Positions 25,222-35,090 of a DNA stretch of 64,000 nt are shown piece by piece. The DNA is from Aureibacter tunicatorum. GTDB taxonomy: Bacteria; Bacteroidota; Bacteroidia; Cytophagales; Cyclobacteriaceae. The notes under the pieces were generated by a model that was not told where the DNA came from, did not search any database, and saw nothing but the letters and a program-made list of their open reading frames with translations. Position 1 is the stretch's first letter. Every line of letters starts with the position of its first letter. A program made the position numbers and the translations under genes. The stretch lies in assembly GCF_036492635.1 (NCBI RefSeq), contig NZ_AP025305.1, forward strand, positions 434,001 through 498,000, written 5' to 3'.

Positions 25222-27258
25222 ATGAACTTCCAGATTACTACAGAATTTGAACCTACTGGAGATCAACCCAAAGCTATAAACGCTTTAGTTGATGGAATAG
25301 ACTCAGGCGAAGAGTTCCAGACATTGCTTGGTGTGACAGGCTCGGGGAAAACGTTTACCATGGCTAATGTTATACAAAACACAGGCAAGCCGTCTTTGGT
25401 GCTTTGTCATAACAAAACATTGGCAGCTCAACTTTACGGAGAGTTTAAGCAGTTTTTCCCTAATAATTCTGTGGAATATTTTATTTCTTATTACGATTAT
25501 TATCAGCCTGAGGCTTTTCTTCCTACTACTGGCACGTATATAGAAAAAGATTTGGCGATCAATGACGAGATTGAAAAGTTGAGGTTAAGCGCTACTTCAG
25601 CATTACTTTCCGGAAGAAGAGATGTGATTGTCGTGGCTTCGGTTTCATGTATCTATGGTATTGGAAATCCGGAAGAATTTGGAAAGACAGTACTTGGAGT
25701 GAAGATTGGCGACGTTATTTCCAGAAATAAATTCTTATTTGAATTAGTGGATATTCTTTATAGTCGTACGGAAGCTGACTTTAGAAGAGGAACTTTCAGA
25801 GTGAAGGGCGATACTGTGGATATATTCGTCGCTTATGCTGACTTTGCGTATCGTATTTATTTTTGGGGCGAGGAGGTTGAAGCGATTCAAAGAATCGATC
25901 CGGCTACTGGACAAAAATTATCGGAGGAGACAGCGATCACTATTTTTCCTGCCAATTTATTTGTGACAGGCAAAGAAACTTTGCAAACAGCTATCAAAGA
26001 GATTCAAGATGATATGGTGAAGCAGGTTTCTTATTTTGAAGAAGAGCACAGGCCATTGGAAGCCGAAAGAGTCAAGGAAAGAACTGAGTTTGACTTGGAG
26101 ATGATTCGCGAGTTGGGCTATTGCTCTGGCATTGAAAACTATTCTAGATACTTTGACCGAAGAGAGCCTGGTGGAAGACCATTCTGTCTTATTGATTATT
26201 TCCCTGATGATTTTTTGATTTTTGTGGACGAGAGTCATGTGACTTTGCCACAAATTAGAGCAATGTGGGGTGGAGACAGAGCACGTAAAATAAATTTGGT
26301 GGATTATGGATTCAGATTGCCTTCAGCGCTGGATAACAGACCTTTGAAATTTGAAGAATTCGAATCCTTAGTGAATCAAATAGTATTTGTAAGCGCTACT
26401 CCCGGAGATTATGAATTGAAAAAATCCGAGGGTGTTATTGTTGAGCAGTTGATAAGACCTACAGGACTATTGGATCCTAAGATCGATGTTCGTCCAAGCC
26501 TGAATCAGGTAGATGATTTGCTTGAGGAAATCGACGAAAGAGTTAAAAAGGATGAGCGTGTATTGGTTACAACGCTTACAAAAAGAATGGCGGAAGAACT
26601 GACCAAATACATGGAAAGAGCAGGCATCAAATGCCGATATATACATTCTGAAATCAAATCGCTGGATCGAGTGGAAATCTTGAGAGAATTGCGTTTGGGT
26701 CATTTTGATGTATTGGTGGGTGTGAATTTGTTGAGAGAAGGGTTGGATTTGCCGGAAGTTTCATTAGTAGCGATATTGGATGCTGACAAGGAAGGTTTCT
26801 TGAGAAATCAGAAATCCTTGATTCAGACAATTGGTAGAGCCGCAAGGAATGAAAATGGCGAGGTGATCATGTATGCCGACAAGATGACAGATTCTATGCG
26901 AGTTTCTATAGATGAGACGAACAGAAGAAGAGCTATACAGATGGCTTATAATGAAGAGCATGGCATCATTCCAAAAACTGTTCGCAAGTCCAAGGAATCT
27001 ATCATGGAACAAACTTCCGTAGCGGATGCCAAAAAGCCAACTGAGCAACATAAATACTATGTAGAGCCTGAAGAAGCTTCAGTTGTGGAGGATCCTGTGG
27101 TTTCTTATATGGATACGGAACAATTGGAGAAGTTGATTGCTGAGACTCAAAAGAAAATGGAAAAAGCTGCTTCGGCGTTTGATTTCATTCAAGCTGCCAA
27201 GTTCAGGGATGAGATATCAGCTTTGAAAAAATTGAAGCAGGAAAAAGAAGGAAAATAA
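25222..27258 (+). CDS. uvrB: excinuclease ABC subunit UvrB
   Basis: A 678-residue DNA-damage-recognition helicase of nucleotide excision repair that loads UvrC onto lesions. Walker A is LLGVTGSGKTFTMA (about 35-48), the beta-hairpin region begins YYDYYQPEAFLPTTGTYIEKD, helicase motif II is FLIFVDESHV, and later motifs are FVSATPGDYE, LVTTLTKRMAEEL, VGVNLLREGLDLPEVSLVAILDADKEGFLR and QTIGRAARN. The UVR motif for UvrC contact is at the C-terminus (KMEKAASAFDFIQAAKFRDE). Length is normal. It is convergent with dnaK, with a shared terminator. Very confident. Confidence 0.97.
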   Translation: MNFQITTEFEPTGDQPKAINALVDGIDSGEEFQTLLGVTGSGKTFTMANVIQNTGKPSLVLCHNKTLAAQLYGEFKQFFPNNSVEYFISYYDYYQPEAFLPTTGTYIEKDLAINDEIEKLRLSATSALLSGRRDVIVVASVSCIYGIGNPEEFGKTVLGVKIGDVISRNKFLFELVDILYSRTEADFRRGTFRVKGDTVDIFVAYADFAYRIYFWGEEVEAIQRIDPATGQKLSEETAITIFPANLFVTGKETLQTAIKEIQDDMVKQVSYFEEEHRPLEAERVKERTEFDLEMIRELGYCSGIENYSRYFDRREPGGRPFCLIDYFPDDFLIFVDESHVTLPQIRAMWGGDRARKINLVDYGFRLPSALDNRPLKFEEFESLVNQIVFVSATPGDYELKKSEGVIVEQLIRPTGLLDPKIDVRPSLNQVDDLLEEIDERVKKDERVLVTTLTKRMAEELTKYMERAGIKCRYIHSEIKSLDRVEILRELRLGHFDVLVGVNLLREGLDLPEVSLVAILDADKEGFLRNQKSLIQTIGRAARNENGEVIMYADKMTDSMRVSIDETNRRRAIQMAYNEEHGIIPKTVRKSKESIMEQTSVADAKKPTEQHKYYVEPEEASVVEDPVVSYMDTEQLEKLIAETQKKMEKAASAFDFIQAAKFRDEISALKKLKQEKEGK

Positions 27259-27267
27259 AATCATAAA

Positions 27268-27299
27268 AAAAGCCATTTGCAATCAAGCAAATGGCTTTT
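27268..27299. terminator. bidirectional terminator between uvrB and dnaK
   Basis: Perfect 13-bp stem AAAAGCCATTTGC/GCAAATGGCTTTT with a 6-nt loop, between convergent stops at 27258 and 27321. Confidence 0.93.
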
Positions 27300-27320
27300 A
27301 ATATCATATATCTAATCTAA

Positions 27321-29249
27321 TTATTTCACTTCTTCGTAGTCAACATCAGCTACATCGTCGCCGCCTTTACCATCATTAGGTTGTTGTTGTCCAGCAGCAT
27401 CAGGACCCGGTTGAGCTCCGCCAGCAGCTTGTTCAGCTTGTTGCGCTTGATACATTTCTTGAGCAGCAGCTTCCCACGCCTTGTTCAGTTTTTCAACTGC
27501 GGCATCGATTGTCGCTAGATCATCTTTGTTTTCGTAAGCCTTCTTAAGCTCTTCCAAAGACTCTTCTACCGGCTTTTTGTTAGCTTCAGAGATCTTATCA
27601 CCGTAATCTTTCAATTGCTTCTCAGTTTGGAAGATCAATGAGTCAGCAGCGTTAAGCTTGTCAACTTTTTCTTTTGCTTGCTTGTCAGCGTCAGCGTTAG
27701 CTTCAGCTTCTTGTCTCATTTTCTCGATTTCCTCTTCTGTCAATCCTGAAGAAGCTTCGATACGAATCTTTTGCTCTTTATTTGTTCCTTTATCCTTAGC
27801 AGATACGTTCAAGATACCATTCGCGTCGATGTCGAAAGTTACTTCGATTTGAGGAACACCTCTTGGAGCTGGTGGAATACCGTCAAGGTGGAATTTACCG
27901 ATAGTTTTATTATCGTTAGCCATTGGGCGCTCACCTTGAAGAACGTGAATCTCCACTGAAGGCTGGCTGTCAGCTGCAGTTGAGAATACTTCTGACTTCT
28001 TAGTAGGAATAGTTGTGTTCGACTCAATTAGTTTAGTGAATACGCCACCCATAGTCTCAATACCAAGAGAAAGAGGAGTAACATCAAGAAGAAGAACGTC
28101 TTTTACTTCACCTGTCAATACACCACCTTGTATAGCAGCACCTACAGCAACTACTTCGTCAGGGTTTACACCTTTATGTGGCTTTTTGTTGAAGAATTTC
28201 TCAACAGCTTCTTGAACCGCAGGAATACGAGTAGAACCACCAACCAAGATTACTTCATCAATATCGCTTGTGGAAAGACCAGCGTCTTGAAGAGCTTTTT
28301 TACAAGGCTCGATTGTCTTTTGCACCAAGTCATGAGTCAATTGGTCGAATTGAGCTCTAGAAAGAGTTCTTACCAAGTGTTGAGGAATACCGTCAACAGG
28401 CATGATGTATGGCAAGTTGATTTCAGTGCTTGCTGAAGACGAAAGCTCGATTTTAGCTTTTTCAGCAGCTTCCTTCAATCTTTGAAGAGCCATAGGGTCT
28501 TTCTTAAGATCGATGTTGTGATCTTTCTTGAATTCGTCAGCCAACCAGTCGATCAATACTTGGTCAAAGTTGTCACCACCAAGCTGAACGTCACCGTTAG
28601 TTGATTTCACTTCGAATACACCGTCGCCAAGCTCAAGGATAGAGATATCAAAAGTACCACCACCAAGGTCATAAACAGCGATTACTTGATCTTCTGATTT
28701 TTTATCCAAACCGTAAGCCAAAGCCGCGGCAGTAGGCTCATTGATAATACGCTTCACATCAAGACCAGCGATCTGACCAGCTTCTTTAGTCGCTTGCCTT
28801 TCTGCGTCGTTGAAGTATGCCGGCACTGTAACCACAGCTTCAGTAACTTCTTGTCCTAAGAACTCTTCAGCAGTTGCCTTCATTTTTTGAAGAATCATTG
28901 CTGAGATTTCTTGAGGGCTATATTCTCTATCTCCGATTTCAACTCTAACTGTATTGTTAGATCCCTCAACTACTTTGTAAGGCACGTGGTTTACATCTTC
29001 TCCAACGTTAGAGAATTTTTTACCCATGAATCTTTTTACAGAGTATACAGTGTTGTGAGGGTTGGTGATTGCTTGTCTTTTTGCAGGATCACCTATTTTT
29101 CTTTCTCCTTTTCCATTGTCCAAAAATCCAACAATAGATGGAGTAGTTCTTTTTCCTTCGCTATTCGTAACAACAACCGGGTCGTTACCTTCCATTACGG
29201 CTACGCATGAGTTGGTAGTCCCTAAATCAATACCGATTATTTTTCCCAT
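27321..29249 (-). CDS. dnaK: chaperone DnaK (Hsp70)
   Basis: A 642-residue ATP-dependent chaperone. It begins [20 protein letters not shown]; phosphate-2 motif [16 protein letters not shown] and adenosine motif [14 protein letters not shown] are intact; the substrate-binding domain follows [14 protein letters not shown], and the C-terminus is a glutamine/glycine-rich linker ending [11 protein letters not shown], close to the usual EEVD/EEVK end. No grpE or dnaJ is adjacent, so it is a stand-alone gene. A sigma-54-like element lies 57 bases upstream (29306-29321), an unusual promoter type for dnaK. No CIRCE dyad was seen. Very confident. Confidence 0.98.
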   Translation of the reverse strand: MGKIIGIDLGTTNSCVAVMEGNDPVVVTNSEGKRTTPSIVGFLDNGKGERKIGDPAKRQAITNPHNTVYSVKRFMGKKFSNVGEDVNHVPYKVVEGSNNTVRVEIGDREYSPQEISAMILQKMKATAEEFLGQEVTEAVVTVPAYFNDAERQATKEAGQIAGLDVKRIINEPTAAALAYGLDKKSEDQVIAVYDLGGGTFDISILELGDGVFEVKSTNGDVQLGGDNFDQVLIDWLADEFKKDHNIDLKKDPMALQRLKEAAEKAKIELSSSASTEINLPYIMPVDGIPQHLVRTLSRAQFDQLTHDLVQKTIEPCKKALQDAGLSTSDIDEVILVGGSTRIPAVQEAVEKFFNKKPHKGVNPDEVVAVGAAIQGGVLTGEVKDVLLLDVTPLSLGIETMGGVFTKLIESNTTIPTKKSEVFSTAADSQPSVEIHVLQGERPMANDNKTIGKFHLDGIPPAPRGVPQIEVTFDIDANGILNVSAKDKGTNKEQKIRIEASSGLTEEEIEKMRQEAEANADADKQAKEKVDKLNAADSLIFQTEKQLKDYGDKISEANKKPVEESLEELKKAYENKDDLATIDAAVEKLNKAWEAAAQEMYQAQQAEQAAGGAQPGPDAAGQQQPNDGKGGDDVADVDYEEVK

Positions 29250-29305
29250 TTGAATATATTTTTACTTTTTTATTTTTCCTTTATTGAAATTCTCTTTCTG
29301 GAAAA

Positions 29306-29321
29306 ACAAGGTCTGTGCCAA
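29306..29321 (-). promoter_or_regulatory. sigma-54-like -24/-12 promoter of dnaK
   Basis: The minus strand reads TTGGCACAGACCTTGT. It matches the -24/-12 consensus TGGCAC-N5-TTGC at every conserved base except the last (GT instead of GC), with GG and G separated by exactly 10 bases. Predicted start near 29295, giving a leader of about 45 bases before the ATG. Confidence 0.5.
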
Positions 29322-29463
29322 TCAAAAATCGGGCGATTTTCATGACAAACTGACTGATTTAACAATATTCGGCAAGAAAAAATGTCATTTTCAGTTCTAA
29401 TTTCTGACAAATTAATTTGTTTTATGTCAGGGTTGCTCTTTATCCTGATGGCAGAATAAGGAT

Positions 29464-30231
29464 TTATTGATTATTGTTGATTTGTTGAAGCCTTCTAAGT
29501 TTGATAAATTTGAAAAAAGCGTAAAAAGCTGACAATACGCAAACGATAAATCCATAATATCCGTCCAAAAAGCCCTTTTGGAAAAAGTATTTCTTAATGA
29601 ATTTGAATAATGGGCTGAAAATTAGTTTGAACATGGAAGCTTTTTTCCCTTTGTTGAACGCTTCTTCAGCCATTAAAGTAGTGTACTTGTTCATTACATT
29701 CAGATGTTGTTCAATGGAATGAAAGGAAAAGTGCAGGATATCTCCTGACAGATGAGTGGGGGAAAGCTCTTTTGGGTAAGACAAGGTTTCGTGAATGCTG
29801 CCTTCCCAGTTGGCGATTCCATTTTTCCATAACCTTGTTTTAGTATCAGGGTACCAACCGCAATGCTTGATCCATGTGCCGCAATAATTCGTAAGTCGAT
29901 TGAATCTGTATATTGTTTGTGGAAAACCTTTGGATTTTTCTTCTAATATGTTCGATATCAACTCTTCTGACAGTATTTCGTCTGCGTCAATGGAGATTAT
30001 GAAATCTCCTTTAGCCAAACTGTTTCCATGATTTTTGGTCGCTGAATAACCTGCGAAGGGCCTTTTAATGAATTGAGCCTTGTAAGAAAGACATATTTCT
30101 TCTGTTTTATCTGTAGACAATGAGTCAATGACAATAATTTCATCAGAGACTTTGGATAGTGCTTCCAGACATTTGCCAATATTTTTTTCTTCGTTTTTGG
30201 TGATGATGACCGCGCTTAGACTGCAACTCAT
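29464..30231 (-). CDS. family 2 glycosyltransferase, WaaE/KdtX-like
   Basis: A 255-residue GT-A glycosyltransferase. It starts LSAVIITKNEEKNIGKCLEAL, with the metal-binding DxD region in GDFIISIDADEILSEEL (about 85-100) and WYPDTKTRLWKNG, the layout of WaaE/KdtX-type enzymes that add sugars to the lipopolysaccharide core. The C-terminus has a hydrophobic amphipathic segment (FIVCVLSAFYAFFKFI) that probably attaches to the membrane. It is the last gene of a three-gene minus-strand glycan unit, 13 bases after the previous gene. The acceptor is unknown. Confidence 0.88.
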   Translation of the reverse strand: MSCSLSAVIITKNEEKNIGKCLEALSKVSDEIIVIDSLSTDKTEEICLSYKAQFIKRPFAGYSATKNHGNSLAKGDFIISIDADEILSEELISNILEEKSKGFPQTIYRFNRLTNYCGTWIKHCGWYPDTKTRLWKNGIANWEGSIHETLSYPKELSPTHLSGDILHFSFHSIEQHLNVMNKYTTLMAEEAFNKGKKASMFKLIFSPLFKFIKKYFFQKGFLDGYYGFIVCVLSAFYAFFKFIKLRRLQQINNNQ

Positions 30232-30244
30232 GGTTGTATTATGA

Positions 30245-31294
30245 CTAGGTTAAAAGTTCTTCGAAATTTTTGCAATTATGTTCAAGGCTAAATGTCGGAT
30301 GATTTTTGATTTTATTTTGCATGCTTTGAATCTTTTTTTCATTCTCTTTCAAATGCAAAATAGTATCGATAAGATCGTCGCTAATAAAGGAAGTGTCTTT
30401 GAAAGGCTCTATATGTTTGAAATTCGATGACAGAATCATTGGAATTTTAAACCCATAGGAAAGCGAAAACGTACCCGAAATTCGGCTTTTAGTATATTCT
30501 TCGTACTGGTTTACTTGTGGAGTGATCAATGGCAATAAGAGCTTGGCGCCATTAAGTTCGTTGTAGAAAGTGTCATTGGGGACGAACTCATGGAAGAAAC
30601 GAAAAAAATTGCTGATGCCAGCATCCTCAATCATTTGTTTGATTGCAGGGCCATCTCCATTTTCTATGTTGCCCAGTAAGATGAATTGTACGTTGTCAGG
30701 GATAGAGTTTTGGTTTAGCTTGACTTCGTCTATTAAGCTTTTATAATCTCTGCGCTTGAATTGAATATTCCCTGGAATGCAGATATTGAAGTATTTGTCT
30801 TGATGTTGGGAGAAGTGAGATTGATTGTAGAAGATTGGGTATAGGCATTTGATTTTTAAGTCGTCAATAGTTTCTTGAAGGTTTCGTTCAATATATTCAC
30901 CTAGAACAAAGTACTTTTTGATCCATTTGCAGATCATCTTTTGAGAATTGCTTTCAGTAAGTTTATGCGCGTGATGCAAAACTCCTATCATTTCCACTTT
31001 TTTAAGAAAAGGGGCTATGAACCTTATTATGTTTCCCTCAGCGGTATTGAAGATGATTTTTTGAATATTATTCTTTTTGATGAATTGGTTAAGTTTTAAA
31101 ATCAATTTAACCTTTTGAATAAATGTATATTCATCTTCAACGTATATAAGTTTATGGGGAGCAATGTCAATATTGTTGTAGCAAGCTTTATTGATAGCTA
31201 GAAATGTCTCGGCTCCTAAGTTTTTCAATATTTTGAAATGAGAGTCGAGCAGTTCTGAGTGGCCATTGCTGAATTCGATAATTAATACTCTCAT
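30245..31294 (-). CDS. putative GT-B glycosyltransferase-like protein
   Basis: A 349-residue protein that I do not match to a named family. It begins MRVLIIEFSNGHSELLDSHF, with predicted Rossmann-like alternation, and a second half with IPGNIQFKRRDYKSLID, VQFILLGNIENGDG and KLLLPLITP, which resembles the sugar-nucleotide half of GT-B enzymes. The usual EX7E motif is not obvious. It overlaps the upstream GT4 gene by 4 bases and is 13 bases from the downstream GT2, so it belongs to the same surface-glycan operon. Enzyme class is inference. Confidence 0.65.
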   Translation of the reverse strand: MRVLIIEFSNGHSELLDSHFKILKNLGAETFLAINKACYNNIDIAPHKLIYVEDEYTFIQKVKLILKLNQFIKKNNIQKIIFNTAEGNIIRFIAPFLKKVEMIGVLHHAHKLTESNSQKMICKWIKKYFVLGEYIERNLQETIDDLKIKCLYPIFYNQSHFSQHQDKYFNICIPGNIQFKRRDYKSLIDEVKLNQNSIPDNVQFILLGNIENGDGPAIKQMIEDAGISNFFRFFHEFVPNDTFYNELNGAKLLLPLITPQVNQYEEYTKSRISGTFSLSYGFKIPMILSSNFKHIEPFKDTSFISDDLIDTILHLKENEKKIQSMQNKIKNHPTFSLEHNCKNFEELLT

Positions 31295-32385
31295 GCGTCG
31301 TTGATTAAATCTTGAAAGAATGTTTCATAATTGTCCAAAGTTTTCTCGATAGAAAAATCATTGTTGGCAGTTTTCAATCCGCCTTGCTTAAGCTTTTCTC
31401 TTTCTGTTTTAGAATGCTTCAATTTCAGTATTTGATCAGCTAATTGTTGATAGTTGTCATTTTCGAAAAGGTAGCCATTTTCATTGTGTTTGATGAGAGA
31501 TGGGTTGCCTGCCATATTTGTTGCCAATACAGGAACTCCTATGAACATGGCCTCCAGCAAAGCTTGAGATAGTCCTTCCATATGCGAGCACAAAACTTTG
31601 ATGTCAAACAACTTGTAGTGCTTGAGAGATTCTTCCGGAGAAATAGTGCCTAGAAAAAGAATTTTGTGTTGGCTAATGTTCAATGTGCTTATTAACTCAG
31701 AAATAGCTGGCTCTTTTCCGTCTATGCCTATGAATATAACAGTAACAGGCTCTTTGATTAACTCCAGTGATTTTAGTAGATGTTCTTGATGTTTCAACCT
31801 TGATACAGAACCGATGACAAAATCGTCTTGTGCGATGCTGTACTTTTCCCTTAATTCATTTGGAATGTAATTCTCAAGGAGCTTGTATTTTGACTTGGGA
31901 GTGCCATTATTAATGACATGAATATGTGTTGCAGGCAATTTCATCTTTACCAAGTCTCCTTTGATCCCTTCGCTTACAGCTACGATCTTGTCTGTCCCTT
32001 TTGTATAAAAGGCATTTTGAAAATATCCGCCTACGCTTTTAGGAACTTGTCTTCTTGTATGAACAAGCTTTACGTTGAGATTATGCCACCATTTGCCAAG
32101 TATTGTGATATATCTGTCCAAGCTTGCTTGGGCATTGATTAGTTGAATATCATGTTTTTCAACGATTTCCTTTAGCCTACTCATGTCTTTGAAACTAACA
32201 CGTCCAAGAAACTCCATCGGTTCAAAAACCACTTTTGTGCCTTTGATTAATTCTTCGGCATGATTGCCCTTTTTGGTGGCAAGGACTACTTTATGGCCTC
32301 TTTCTGCCAGTCCCTTTGCTAAGAATGAAACAGAATATGTCGAACCTGCGATGCCTCCTTGGTAGCTAATTATTAATATATTCAT
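31291..32385 (-). CDS. family 4 glycosyltransferase
   Basis: A 364-residue GT-B enzyme. The glycine-rich acceptor loop is ISYQGGIAGSTYSVSFLAKGLAERGH (first 30 residues); the nucleotide-sugar domain shows FVIGSVSRLKHQEHLLKSLELI, KILFLGTISPEE and the EX7E motif region SHMEGLSQALLEAMFIGVPVLATN. Retaining GT4 enzymes transfer sugars from NDP donors during LPS or capsule assembly. First gene of the three-gene operon. Specificity unknown. Confidence 0.9.
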   Translation of the reverse strand: MNILIISYQGGIAGSTYSVSFLAKGLAERGHKVVLATKKGNHAEELIKGTKVVFEPMEFLGRVSFKDMSRLKEIVEKHDIQLINAQASLDRYITILGKWWHNLNVKLVHTRRQVPKSVGGYFQNAFYTKGTDKIVAVSEGIKGDLVKMKLPATHIHVINNGTPKSKYKLLENYIPNELREKYSIAQDDFVIGSVSRLKHQEHLLKSLELIKEPVTVIFIGIDGKEPAISELISTLNISQHKILFLGTISPEESLKHYKLFDIKVLCSHMEGLSQALLEAMFIGVPVLATNMAGNPSLIKHNENGYLFENDNYQQLADQILKLKHSKTEREKLKQGGLKTANNDFSIEKTLDNYETFFQDLINDA

Positions 32386-32814
32386 TAGGTTAGTCCTTTA
32401 CAATATCAGCAAATATAAGGTGGGAAAAGCCTTAATAGCATGAGCTTGCCAGTATTTATTTTTAGTTAATCTACTAATTTGCAAAAACTTTATTTTCTAC
32501 AGAAACTTGAAGATCATTTATTTAACAAAATCTGGATGAATCGCCTGATTTTAGCTACAAACGAATTTGATTTAATGTGTTAGACATTATTACTGTTGGT
32601 AAAGATAAGTGTGATAAAGCTCGGTCTTTAAGAATATAACATACTATTTTTGATCAATTATTTAAAAATAATCTTGTATAGTTTTAATTTCAATAAATGA
32701 AATGGAGTTTGTTTAATAAATCAATTGTGAGAAAGACTATTGTTTTGAGTTTTTAATTTTTAAGTTTGCGATGAATGTATTTCTTTATTTTTAGCATCAA
32801 GTAATTTACATCTA
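32386..32814. other. 429-base intergenic region between divergent glycosyltransferase genes
   Basis: AT-rich, no open frame. A Bacteroidota-type promoter for the plus-strand gene lies at 32740-32768. I saw nothing else that stands out. Confidence 0.5.
32740..32768 (+). promoter_or_regulatory. Bacteroidota-type promoter of the plus-strand GT4 gene
   Basis: TTG at 32740-32742, an 18-base spacer, then TAAGTTTG at 32761-32768, matching the -33/-7 pattern TTG/TAnnTTTG. The start would be near 32775, about 40 bases before the ATG. Confidence 0.5.
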
Positions 32815-33903
32815 ATGAAAGTTTTACAGCTTAGTTCTGAAAAAAGTTGGAGAGGAGGGGAGCAGCAGATCGCTTATTTGATCGAGGAGTTGTCATCTAA
32901 GGGGATTGATTGTCATGTGGCAGTAAGAAAGGCGACAGCTTTTGAAGAGTTTTGCATTTCGAAAAATATCCCCCATCTGTCGTTGCCTTTTGGTTCTTCA
33001 CTGAGCTTTTCGACAGCTTTAGGGATAAAGAAATATTGCGAGAAATACTCGATAGACGTGATTCATAGTCATAGCGGCAAAGGGCATTCCATAGCTTTTT
33101 GGGCGAGTGTTTTGGGAATGAAAACACCTGTGGTTGTAAGTAGACGAGTCGATTTCCCGATAAAAAAAGGAAGACTGTCAAGATGGAAATACAATCACCA
33201 AAATATGAAAAAGGTGCTATGCGTTTCTGAGTCTGTCAAGAATAAGGTATTGGGGGTTGTTGATGACAAAGAGAAAGTAGCTAAAGTTTATAGTGGGACT
33301 ACTTGCGACAAGTTCAATATTTCAACGTCATTTAGTTTAAGAGAATCTTATAATATCCCCGCAGAAGACTTTTTGATTGGTTCTATAGCAGCTTTGACAG
33401 CGGAGAAAGATCACAAATCTTTGATTTTAGCGGTGGGTAAATTGCTAAAGCAGAAAAAAAACGTTCGCTTATTGATAGTGGGGGGAGGAAAACTGGAGCT
33501 TGAGTTGAAGGAGCTTTCTAGAAAATTAGGCATAGAAGATCATGTCGTTTTTACTGGCTTTTTGAATAATGTTCCAGAAGTGTTGCCACAGCTTGATGTT
33601 ATGGCGATTACTTCTAGATCCGAAGGATTGGGGACAAGTATACTGGATGCATTTTGTTGTCAAGTCCCTGTTGTAGGCACGAATGCTGGAGGAATACCTG
33701 AATTGATTATCAATGAACAAACAGGCTTGCTTTGTGATGTTGGAGATGTGGAAGGCTTGTACCGCTCATTTATGAGATTGATGGATGACTCGAAGTTAAA
33801 AAATAGACTGGTAGCTGGGGCAAATGAGCACCTGAAGAAGTTTGATAAAAAAGTTACCGCTGCGAGAACTTTGGAGATTTATAAAGAAATATTGAAAAAG
33901 TAA
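32815..33903 (+). CDS. family 4 glycosyltransferase
   Basis: A 362-residue GT-B glycosyltransferase. It starts KVLQLSSEKSWRGGEQQIAYL (acceptor loop), has IHSHSGKGHSIAFW in the N-domain, and in the C-domain IGSIAALTAEKDHKSLILAV, RLLIVGGGKLE, and ITSRSEGLGTSILDAFCCQV, the EX7E region, with VVGTNAGGIPELI. It faces the three-gene glycan operon and probably acts on the same surface polysaccharide (inference). A consensus-like promoter sits just upstream. Confidence 0.9.
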   Translation: MKVLQLSSEKSWRGGEQQIAYLIEELSSKGIDCHVAVRKATAFEEFCISKNIPHLSLPFGSSLSFSTALGIKKYCEKYSIDVIHSHSGKGHSIAFWASVLGMKTPVVVSRRVDFPIKKGRLSRWKYNHQNMKKVLCVSESVKNKVLGVVDDKEKVAKVYSGTTCDKFNISTSFSLRESYNIPAEDFLIGSIAALTAEKDHKSLILAVGKLLKQKKNVRLLIVGGGKLELELKELSRKLGIEDHVVFTGFLNNVPEVLPQLDVMAITSRSEGLGTSILDAFCCQVPVVGTNAGGIPELIINEQTGLLCDVGDVEGLYRSFMRLMDDSKLKNRLVAGANEHLKKFDKKVTAARTLEIYKEILKK

Positions 33904-33904
33904 A

Positions 33905-33928
33905 AGCAGCTGTATTGGCTGCTCTTTT
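33905..33928 (+). terminator. terminator-like hairpin between GT4 and deacetylase genes
   Basis: Six-bp stem AGCAGC/GCTGCT with a 7-nt loop, flanked by A and T runs; it lies between convergent stops at 33903 and 33937. Confidence 0.6.
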
Positions 33929-33936
33929 AATTTCGT

Positions 33937-34662
33937 TTACGCTTCAGCTAGTTCTCGTTTAGCCATCCTCCAAAATTTGAAATAATGGCTGAGCTTGTAG
34001 CCTCTAACAGCTGCGCGAGAAAGTTCAAGTTTGTTTTTTTTGATATTGCTTCCTGGGTTTGTTGAAACAGCCCAAGTGTAGCCAGCTTGATGGGCTAAAT
34101 CTAGAACTTTTTCATTATAGCTGCCAAACGGATAAGCTATTGACACGATTTCTTTGCCAATAATTTCTTCCAGCCCTTTTTTTGAGTCTATCAGTTCAGT
34201 GAGGACCGTTTCTTCATTTTTCTCGGCCAAGTGAACATGATTCAAGCAATGAGATCCAATCTCCACACCGTCATTGTTCAATTGAATTAGTTCTTCATTA
34301 GTAAGCAAGTCTATAGTGCTTTTATTTGTGCTTTCTTCAAAGACTACATTTTTTTCTCCTATGGCGTTAAATACAGGATAAACTACTGATTTTGCCTTGT
34401 ATTTATTTAAAATAGGAAAAGCGTTTTTTATGAAGCAATCAGACCCGTCATCGAAAGTAAGTATGACATTTTTTCTCTCAGGATCCATGCCTTTTTCTTC
34501 TATTTCTTCAAAGGTTGTGAAGTTAGCGCCATTCTTTTGCAATAGCTTTATTTGCCATTCGAATTGACTGGGTTTGGTGAATAGCCCTTTTATTTTGGCA
34601 TCTGCTTTAGGTTTGTCAATTTGATGATACATGAGTATCAGTAGTTCGTTGTTTAAAGTCAT
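33937..34662 (-). CDS. polysaccharide deacetylase (NodB-like)
   Basis: A 241-residue carbohydrate esterase family 4 protein that removes N-acetyl groups from a polysaccharide. Motif 1 is VILTFDDGSDCF (metal-binding second Asp), motif 2 is EIGSHCLNHVHL (HxxxH type), and the C-terminal part has SIAYPFGSYNEKVL and WAVSTNPGS. No signal peptide is visible, which would suggest a cytoplasmic substrate intermediate or export by other means. Convergent with the GT4 gene, inside the glycan region. Confident in family. Confidence 0.9.
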   Translation of the reverse strand: MTLNNELLILMYHQIDKPKADAKIKGLFTKPSQFEWQIKLLQKNGANFTTFEEIEEKGMDPERKNVILTFDDGSDCFIKNAFPILNKYKAKSVVYPVFNAIGEKNVVFEESTNKSTIDLLTNEELIQLNNDGVEIGSHCLNHVHLAEKNEETVLTELIDSKKGLEEIIGKEIVSIAYPFGSYNEKVLDLAHQAGYTWAVSTNPGSNIKKNKLELSRAAVRGYKLSHYFKFWRMAKRELAEA

Positions 34663-35090
34663 TGTTGAATCTTAAAAAAATAGATAATAATAGTTATGTG
34701 ATATATTTTGGGACAATTAAAATTCGTTTGTTTTTATTATTATTTAAATTATTTATTGATGTAAATATATTTTAATTTTACTTAATGTTGGAATTTTTTG
34801 TATATTTCATTTAAAAATTATCTAAAATATATTTTTAAATGATTCCAATTAATTCTTAGAAATAAATTATAACGACAAAATTCATGCTGGATAATATTAT
34901 GTGAGAGAAAGTCAACAAGGTTGCTGTTCCAAAGTATATGGGAAGGTATAATGCGATATAAATCAAAATTCTTTATAACTTTGCATATGGGAAATTTTCA
35001 AGTTTTGCAGACACTAGCATTGCAATTTTAAAACCCGCTTCCCATGCCATACTGATTTGAAAAATTAACAACGTAGATTTCTATAATAAT
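34663..35090. other. 428-base intergenic region upstream of gmk
   Basis: Very AT-rich up to 34900. A -7 element TAACTTTG is at 34976-34983, followed by a 100-base leader with ATGGGAA (34987-34993) complementary to TTCCCAT (35039-35045) and an inner TTGCA/TGCAA pair. No open frame of interest. Confidence 0.5.
34976..34983 (+). promoter_or_regulatory. -7 element of the gmk promoter
   Basis: TAACTTTG fits the Bacteroidota TAnnTTTG box; the -33 region (TGCG at the expected distance) is a poor match. Confidence 0.4.
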
